Shown one piece after another: positions 59,562 through 64,000 of a stretch of 64,000 nt of DNA. The DNA is from Asticcacaulis sp. YBE204 (GTDB lineage Bacteria; Pseudomonadota; Alphaproteobacteria; Caulobacterales; Caulobacteraceae), in NCBI RefSeq assembly GCF_000495855.1, contig NZ_AWGF01000009.1:213585-277584 (forward strand), written 5' to 3'. Within the stretch, counting starts at the first letter, position 1. Every line of letters begins with the position of its first letter. Below the pieces are notes generated by a model. The model saw only the letters and a list, made by a program, of their open reading frames with translations, had not been told where the DNA came from and made no database searches. The position numbers and the translations under genes were made by a program.

Positions 59562-60323
59562 ATGAAATTCACGATCGGTAATGTCTTCAGCCGTGCCTTC
59601 GATCTGATGGGCCGGCATTTCGCGCTGATTTTCGGCATGGCCATCGTCACGGTCGGTATCCCGACCTTTGCGTTCAGCGCCTATCTGGTCGAAATACTGG
59701 GTCAGGCACCGCTCGATACGGACGGCTTCGGATTCACCCTGCCGACCGGCAGCTCAGCCGGGCTCGTACTGGGTCTGGTGTCCATCATTCTGTCCCTGAT
59801 CAACTATTCCATGCTGACCGAACTGGCGGTGACGGGTCTGGTCGGGCGTAAATTCGAGCTCGGCGCGGCCATCGGTCGGGCCTTTGCCAATATCCTGCCG
59901 CTGATCGTCATCGGTATAATCTATTTTCTGGCGGTTGCCGTCGGTATGATCCTGCTCATCATCCCCGGCATCATCATCATGGTCGCGATGAGCCCCTGTT
60001 TCGCCATCTATATCGCCGAGCGCGGCATTGGCATTACCGGCGCCGTGTCGAAAAGCTGGGCGTTGACTGAAAACCATCGCTGGGCGTTGTTTTTCATCAG
60101 CCTTCTGGTCGGAATCGCCACCGGCATCCTGTCGAATATCGTGCAGGCGCCGTTCCTGTTCATGTCGGCCAGCCTGTCGCCAACGCTCTTTCTGGGCCTG
60201 ACTACCCTGGTCGGCGTCGCGGTCAACGCGATTACCCTGGTGTTCAGCGTCACCTGCTACGTCCTTCTGCGCGAAAGCAAGGAAGGCAAGACGCCAGAAT
60301 CCGCTGCCGACGTGTTCGCCTGA
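59562..60323 (+). CDS. multi-pass membrane protein (YciC/GDPD-membrane-domain-like)
   Basis: A 253-residue protein with about five to six transmembrane segments (for example FALIFGMAIVTVGIPTFAF, ANILPLIVIGIIYFLAVAVG, MILLIIPGIIIMVAMS). It resembles the membrane-anchoring domain found in some glycerophosphodiesterases and in YciC-like proteins. AGGGGGA precedes the start. The function is unknown. It is convergent with the RDD gene, 5 bases apart. Confidence 0.75.
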   Translation: MKFTIGNVFSRAFDLMGRHFALIFGMAIVTVGIPTFAFSAYLVEILGQAPLDTDGFGFTLPTGSSAGLVLGLVSIILSLINYSMLTELAVTGLVGRKFELGAAIGRAFANILPLIVIGIIYFLAVAVGMILLIIPGIIIMVAMSPCFAIYIAERGIGITGAVSKSWALTENHRWALFFISLLVGIATGILSNIVQAPFLFMSASLSPTLFLGLTTLVGVAVNAITLVFSVTCYVLLRESKEGKTPESAADVFA

Positions 60324-60328
60324 CGGGA

Positions 60329-61252
60329 TCACACCGTCGGATCGAACTTGTCTTTCCGGCGGCGGCCCATCAGCATCCGACCTTCCAGATGTGCCCGCAG
60401 TGCCGCGTAATAGGCGCGCAGGAACGACTCGTCCGACGGCATATCCGCCTCGGCCTTCGGCCCGGTCCAGTCGATGCGCGCCTTAATGCGGGCGGCCACG
60501 GCCTGCATGGTCGAGGCGCGGCGCTCGCGCAACACCTCCTCCAGCACGCCCAGTTCCTTTTCGCCATAGGCCGCGACCTGTTCGGGCGTGAACACGAGCC
60601 ACGACGAAACGGCGGCCTGATCGACCAGGTCGAAACTCAGGGCTTCGCGCGGCACGTGGACGACGCGCGTCCCGCCGAGAAAGTCGCCCAGCCGAGCCTT
60701 GGCCTTGTTGAACAACGGCAGGAGCGCCAGCCCCAGCGCCCACAGAAACGCGATCAGCCCCAGCCAGCCGCCCCCCGCCGCCGCCTGAACCGACAGGGTC
60801 AGGGGCAGGAACAGCTCGACTTCGCGCAGGGCATTGCGGGTGATCACCGCGGCGGGCGTCAGGTGACCGCCGTCGTGCGAAATGACGCGAATTTTCATCA
60901 CGCGCTTGCCCGGCGTCGCAGCGCGCGGCCCCATCTCGAAGAACATGAAATAGCCCGTCCGCGCGAAGAACAGCGTCAGGACGAAGATGACGCCCATGAT
61001 CTGCCAGAACGGATGATCGGGTTGCGTGATACGCAGGTCTTCCAGCGGCAGCAGGACGAAGATGAGGATCAGGGCGACCGGGATCAGGGCCATGATGATC
61101 AGATCGATCAGCAGCGCTCCCAGCCGCGTCCCGAACGACGCCGTGCGGAAGCTGAGCCTGACGCCTTCGGGGGTGGTGACGCTGGTCGTCGGCCCCTCGC
61201 TTTGCGGCACGCTGCCGCCCTTCATCAGGTCCTGTTTAGGCTTTTTGGCCAT
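60329..61252 (-). CDS. RDD family membrane protein
   Basis: A 307-residue membrane protein. The RDD domain begins at about 35 (FGTRLGALLIDLIIMALIPV) and has the typical TPGKRVMKIRVIS and ITRNALREVEL segments. A cytoplasmic tail of about 110 charged residues follows. It overlaps the SpoIIM-like gene by 17 bases and ends the moxR-DUF58-spoIIM-rdd operon. Start 61252 (MAKKPKQD) is chosen; the longer frame only re-reads the upstream gene. Confidence 0.88.
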   Translation of the reverse strand: MAKKPKQDLMKGGSVPQSEGPTTSVTTPEGVRLSFRTASFGTRLGALLIDLIIMALIPVALILIFVLLPLEDLRITQPDHPFWQIMGVIFVLTLFFARTGYFMFFEMGPRAATPGKRVMKIRVISHDGGHLTPAAVITRNALREVELFLPLTLSVQAAAGGGWLGLIAFLWALGLALLPLFNKAKARLGDFLGGTRVVHVPREALSFDLVDQAAVSSWLVFTPEQVAAYGEKELGVLEEVLRERRASTMQAVAARIKARIDWTGPKAEADMPSDESFLRAYYAALRAHLEGRMLMGRRRKDKFDPTV

Positions 61253-62255
61253 CGTCCGCCCCCTTCCGGTCGCGTCCAAGCCCCAGATAATAGACCAGCC
61301 ACCCCACCAGCATCGTGCCGCCGAAGGCATAGCGCAGTACGGTATCGGTGATGGTCTGACGGCCGATGCCTTCGATGAGCCCGGCGATGATCAGCATCAG
61401 CATGGCCCCCAGCATCACCGTCCCCGCCGTGCGGCCGGCACTGGCCAGAGCCGCCTTGCGCGTCAGGTGACCGGGGAACATCAGCCGCCGCGCGAGATGG
61501 AACCCTGCCCCGCCGCCGATGATGATGGCCATGATCTCGGTCGTGCCGTGGATCGACAGCCAGGCGGCGAAGTCGATCCCCAGACCCTTCGTCGTAAAGA
61601 GCCACATCATGGCCCCCAGCATCATGCCGTTATAGATCATCAGGAAGGCCGTCGGCACGCCGCCGATGACGCCGACGGCAAAGGCCAGCAGGGTCACCCG
61701 CGTATTGTTCGACATGAGGAAGGCCGAAAAGACGGCCAGAGGCGTATCTCCGTCGCCGCCCAGGGTCTTGCGCAGGTCTTCGGTCGTCGCCGAGGTGTCG
61801 CGGCCCTGCGCCGACTGGCCCAACAGCGCATTGTACCAGCTGGGGTCGAAGGCGCACATCAGCCAGCCGCCCAGCGCCCCCAGAAAGAAACAGGCAAAGG
61901 ACAGCCACATCTCGATGCCGAGCGTGCGAAAACTCTGCGGCAGGCTGCGCAGGAAAAAGCCTTTGACGACCTGCCACGGACGGGCATGGGCACCGTACAT
62001 ATAGACATAGGCGCGGCCGCACAGGGCCTGAAGATAGGTGATCAGGTTGCGGTCGAGCGAGATCGACTGCGCCATCGACAGCGACGACACCGTGGCGCGG
62101 TACAGCACCGGCAGTTCGAGCAGTTCCTCGGTCGTGAAGCTGCCCACCTGCCCTTTTTCGGCGCGATCCACCTGACGCGCCAGAGCGCGCCATTCCTTTT
62201 CGCGCGTTTCGCGGAATTTCTGGCTCTTGAGTTGCAGCGGCGGCGTGTCGCTCAC
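61236..62255 (-). CDS. SpoIIM-like (stage II sporulation protein M family) membrane protein
   Basis: A 339-residue protein. An N-terminal soluble helical stretch (about 1-100) is followed by several transmembrane helices, with SNNTRVTLLAFAVGVIGGVP and GIDFAAWLSIHGTTEIMAI as the family's best conserved segments. Outside spore formers this family travels with MoxR and DUF58 genes, as here; its role there is unknown. It overlaps the DUF58 gene by 4 bases. Confidence 0.9.
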   Translation of the reverse strand: MSDTPPLQLKSQKFRETREKEWRALARQVDRAEKGQVGSFTTEELLELPVLYRATVSSLSMAQSISLDRNLITYLQALCGRAYVYMYGAHARPWQVVKGFFLRSLPQSFRTLGIEMWLSFACFFLGALGGWLMCAFDPSWYNALLGQSAQGRDTSATTEDLRKTLGGDGDTPLAVFSAFLMSNNTRVTLLAFAVGVIGGVPTAFLMIYNGMMLGAMMWLFTTKGLGIDFAAWLSIHGTTEIMAIIIGGGAGFHLARRLMFPGHLTRKAALASAGRTAGTVMLGAMLMLIIAGLIEGIGRQTITDTVLRYAFGGTMLVGWLVYYLGLGRDRKGADDGQKA

Positions 62256-63580
62256 AGCCGGTCCTCCCGTTTCAGTTCGAGGTATTTCAGCACCACATGC
62301 ACCGCCATGGCTTCGGTCGTCGCCTCCAGCACCTCGATCCCCATGCGTCTGAGCGTCGCATAGACCGTCTCGCGCCGGTTGAGCAGCCGCCGCGCGAAGA
62401 TGGCGCGCGTTACGTCGTCGGCCTCGTGCGGCACGTCGGCAGCCAGACCTTCCAGCACCTCGTCGCGGAAGGCCACAAACACGATCAGGTGCTTTTTCGA
62501 CAGGCGTTGCAGGGACTCGACCATCAGATCGGCGCTGATCTCGTCGATGAAGTCAGTGAACAGGACGATCAGCGACCGCCGCCCGATCTTCGAGCCCAGA
62601 TCGGCCAGGGCCAGCGTGTGGTTCGATTCCTCGGCCACGTCGTCGAGGCCCGACAACTGCGCCTTCAGCCCCTCGAAAGCATTGGTCCCCGACAAGAGCG
62701 GCGCGTTGTGATAAGGCCGCGCGGCAAAGGCGAAGCTGCGCACATTGTCGCCGACTTTTAACGCGCAATAGCCGAGCAGCAGACCGGCATAGAGGGCGCG
62801 GTCGATCTTCTTGATGTTGAGCAGCGGTTCGCCCATCAGACGCCCCGTATCGAAGGCCAGTACGATATGGTGGTTGCGCTCGGTCTGGAATTCGCGTGAC
62901 AGCAGTTTCAGGTGCCGCGCCGAGGAACGCCAGTCGATGCGTCGGTGATCCTGCGACGAGTCGTATTCGCGCAGGGCATGGTATTCGGAACCGTTGTGAA
63001 GCTGGTTCTGCACGCGGATGCCGTACACCGAGTCCCGCGAAAACAGCGCCGAGGCGTCCTGTTGCACGCCTTCCAGATCGGGCGTAACGACAAGGTGCCA
63101 GTCGAGCGGGATCACCCGCTGCACGTAACCGAGCCCCAGCCAGCCGCTCCAGCGCACATGGGCGGCCTCGACCGCCGCCGCGCCGCGCGATGACGCACGC
63201 AGCGGCAGGTCGCCTTTGAAGTATCCGTTGTCGTCCGGCATCAGGGTGACGCCTGCCTGCGGCGTTTTCAGTCGCGCCGTAATGCCCCAGCGGACGTCCA
63301 GTTTAGCCGGGCCCCTGCTTGATGAATTGGGGCCCTTGAAGCTGAGGGCATAGGGAAACACATAGTCGCGTCCGACGCCGATCCGGCGCGGCAGAGGCAC
63401 ATCGAGTTTCACGCGTGAAGGCACCGGCGCGAAGACGCCCTCGAACAGGGCGCTGAGGATCAGGACCACCATCGCGACCGGCGCCACCCACCACAGGGCG
63501 GGCGCGACGAAGACCACACCGCTGCCCAGAAGGACACCGGCGATCATCAGCCAGATCAGTCGCGGGGTGGGATAGATCAT
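62252..63580 (-). CDS. DUF58 domain-containing protein
   Basis: A 442-residue protein with two N-terminal membrane segments (about 8-50), then a beta-rich region and the DUF58 core YHALREYDSSQDHRRIDWRS, leading into a von Willebrand A-like fold (HHIVLAFDTGRLM, SLIVLFTDFIDE). DUF58 proteins are typical partners of MoxR ATPases, which are thought to assemble or metallate targets. The moxR gene lies upstream beyond a palindromic element. Confidence 0.92.
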   Translation of the reverse strand: MIYPTPRLIWLMIAGVLLGSGVVFVAPALWWVAPVAMVVLILSALFEGVFAPVPSRVKLDVPLPRRIGVGRDYVFPYALSFKGPNSSSRGPAKLDVRWGITARLKTPQAGVTLMPDDNGYFKGDLPLRASSRGAAAVEAAHVRWSGWLGLGYVQRVIPLDWHLVVTPDLEGVQQDASALFSRDSVYGIRVQNQLHNGSEYHALREYDSSQDHRRIDWRSSARHLKLLSREFQTERNHHIVLAFDTGRLMGEPLLNIKKIDRALYAGLLLGYCALKVGDNVRSFAFAARPYHNAPLLSGTNAFEGLKAQLSGLDDVAEESNHTLALADLGSKIGRRSLIVLFTDFIDEISADLMVESLQRLSKKHLIVFVAFRDEVLEGLAADVPHEADDVTRAIFARRLLNRRETVYATLRRMGIEVLEATTEAMAVHVVLKYLELKREDRL

Positions 63581-63599
63581 GGGTACACCACCCTATCTA

Positions 63600-63776
63600 C
63601 TCCCCCAGCTTGCTGGGGGAGGTGGATTTTGTCACGAAGTGACAAAAGACGGAGGGGGGCTCGTGTAGGCGACAAAGAAAACCTGGCTAGCCCTTGTATA
63701 CGCTGAATAACCGCGCAGGCCCCCACCACCCCGCCCTTCGGGCGCGGTCCTCCTCCCCAGCAAGCTGGGGAGGTAT
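63600..63776. repeat. palindromic element, type A (moxR-DUF58 gap)
   Basis: About 177 bases. The left hairpin TCCCCCAGCTTGCTGGGGGA and right hairpin TCCCCAGCAAGCTGGGGAGG are inverted copies. Internal stretches include GTCACGAAGTGAC, GGAGGGGGGCT and GCCCCCACCACCCCGC. The last is shared with the copy inside the allantoate amidohydrolase gene. Confidence 0.88.
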
Positions 63777-63797
63777 AAGAAAGGGCTGACCTTATCC

Positions 63798-64000
63798 TCA
63801 TCTCGGAATCTCGATGCGTTCGAGAAGGGTCTGCAAGACGCCGTCGACCGTCTGGCCTTCGATTTCGGCTGCCGGGGCCAGCAACACGCGGTGGCGCATG
63901 GCGGGCAGGTACAGCGCCTTGATATCGTCGGGCAGCACATAGTCGCGGCCATCGAGCGTGGCACGCGCCCGCGCCGCGCGGGCCAGCAGCGCCCCCGACC
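63798..64000 (-). CDS. MoxR-family AAA+ ATPase, C-terminal end (5' part outside window)
   Basis: Only the last 67 codons are present. The translation includes [35 protein letters not shown] and [18 protein letters not shown], and ends IPR, which is the C-terminal lid region of MoxR ATPases. It lies upstream of DUF58, SpoIIM and RDD genes, the usual gene order. The ATP-binding motifs are outside the window. Confidence 0.88.
   Translation of the reverse strand, partial: SGALLARAARARATLDGRDYVLPDDIKALYLPAMRHRVLLAPAAEIEGQTVDGVLQTLLERIEIPR

Noticed and set aside
19069..63776. CRISPR array or tandem repeats
   Set aside because: The repeats are dispersed singly, 110-200 bases long and palindromic, without regular spacers or cas genes.

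Overview
The window reads as a moderately GC-rich alphaproteobacterial chromosome, most likely Caulobacterales (Asticcacaulis- or Caulobacter-like). The indications are TonB-dependent uptake beside plant-polysaccharide glycosidases (GH43, GH51, GH95), a MoxR-DUF58-SpoIIM-RDD cluster, many c-di-GMP and TetR genes, and dispersed palindromic repeats carrying GANTC (CcrM) sites. The taxonomic call is inference. No rRNA, tRNA, CRISPR array, phage or transposase gene was recognised.

Layout. 1-3.2 kb: paoABC periplasmic aldehyde oxidoreductase (paoC cut by the window edge) with a divergent MocA-like cofactor enzyme. 3.3-12.5 kb: secreted alpha/beta hydrolase, TonB-dependent receptor, C4-dicarboxylate carrier dctA and a divergent dctB-dctD pair; the shared upstream region holds tandem dyads that look like DctD sites. 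12.5-17.7 kb: GH43 glycosidase, exported HAD-family protein, nucleoside hydrolase, ribokinase. 17.7-34.4 kb: a very long minus-strand purine-degradation gene series. In transcription order it is hpxX-hpxY-hpxW-allantoate amidohydrolase-ureidoglycine aminotransferase-puuE-hpxZ-uraD/hpyO fusion-uraH-xdhA-xdhB-xdhC-adenine deaminase-guanine deaminase. 34.5-40.3 kb: small membrane protein, AraC/SDR pair, LysR/pirin/azoreductase group, small hypothetical. 40.5-44.5 kb: otsB-GH15-otsA trehalose operon. 44.8-49.1 kb: GH51 arabinofuranosidase and GH95 fucosidase. 49.1-50 kb: RES/DUF2384 toxin-antitoxin. 50-54 kb: lone RND pump gene and its TetR. 54-59.5 kb: two c-di-GMP proteins and a TetR. 59.5-64 kb: membrane protein, then RDD, SpoIIM-like, DUF58 and MoxR (partial).

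How the genes work together. The 14.6-34.4 kb block forms a plausible nucleotide-scavenging island. An exported phosphatase-like protein and a nucleoside hydrolase would release base and ribose, and ribokinase captures ribose. Adenine and guanine deaminases feed XdhABC, which makes urate. A flavoprotein urate hydroxylase (HpyO type), UraH and UraD give allantoin. PuuE, the M20 amidohydrolase and the aminotransferase carry nitrogen to glycine and oxalurate, and HpxXYZW finish towards oxamate and oxalate.

The most unusual observation is a family of composite palindromic elements (11 large copies, about 110-200 bp, plus one minimal hairpin). Five large copies lie inside the purine series. Two of these are read through in frame: one adds about 41 residues to the allantoate amidohydrolase, the other appears to have removed the uraD stop and the hpyO start and so fused two consecutive pathway enzymes. 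Two more seem to supply the Shine-Dalgarno sequences of xdhA and guaD.
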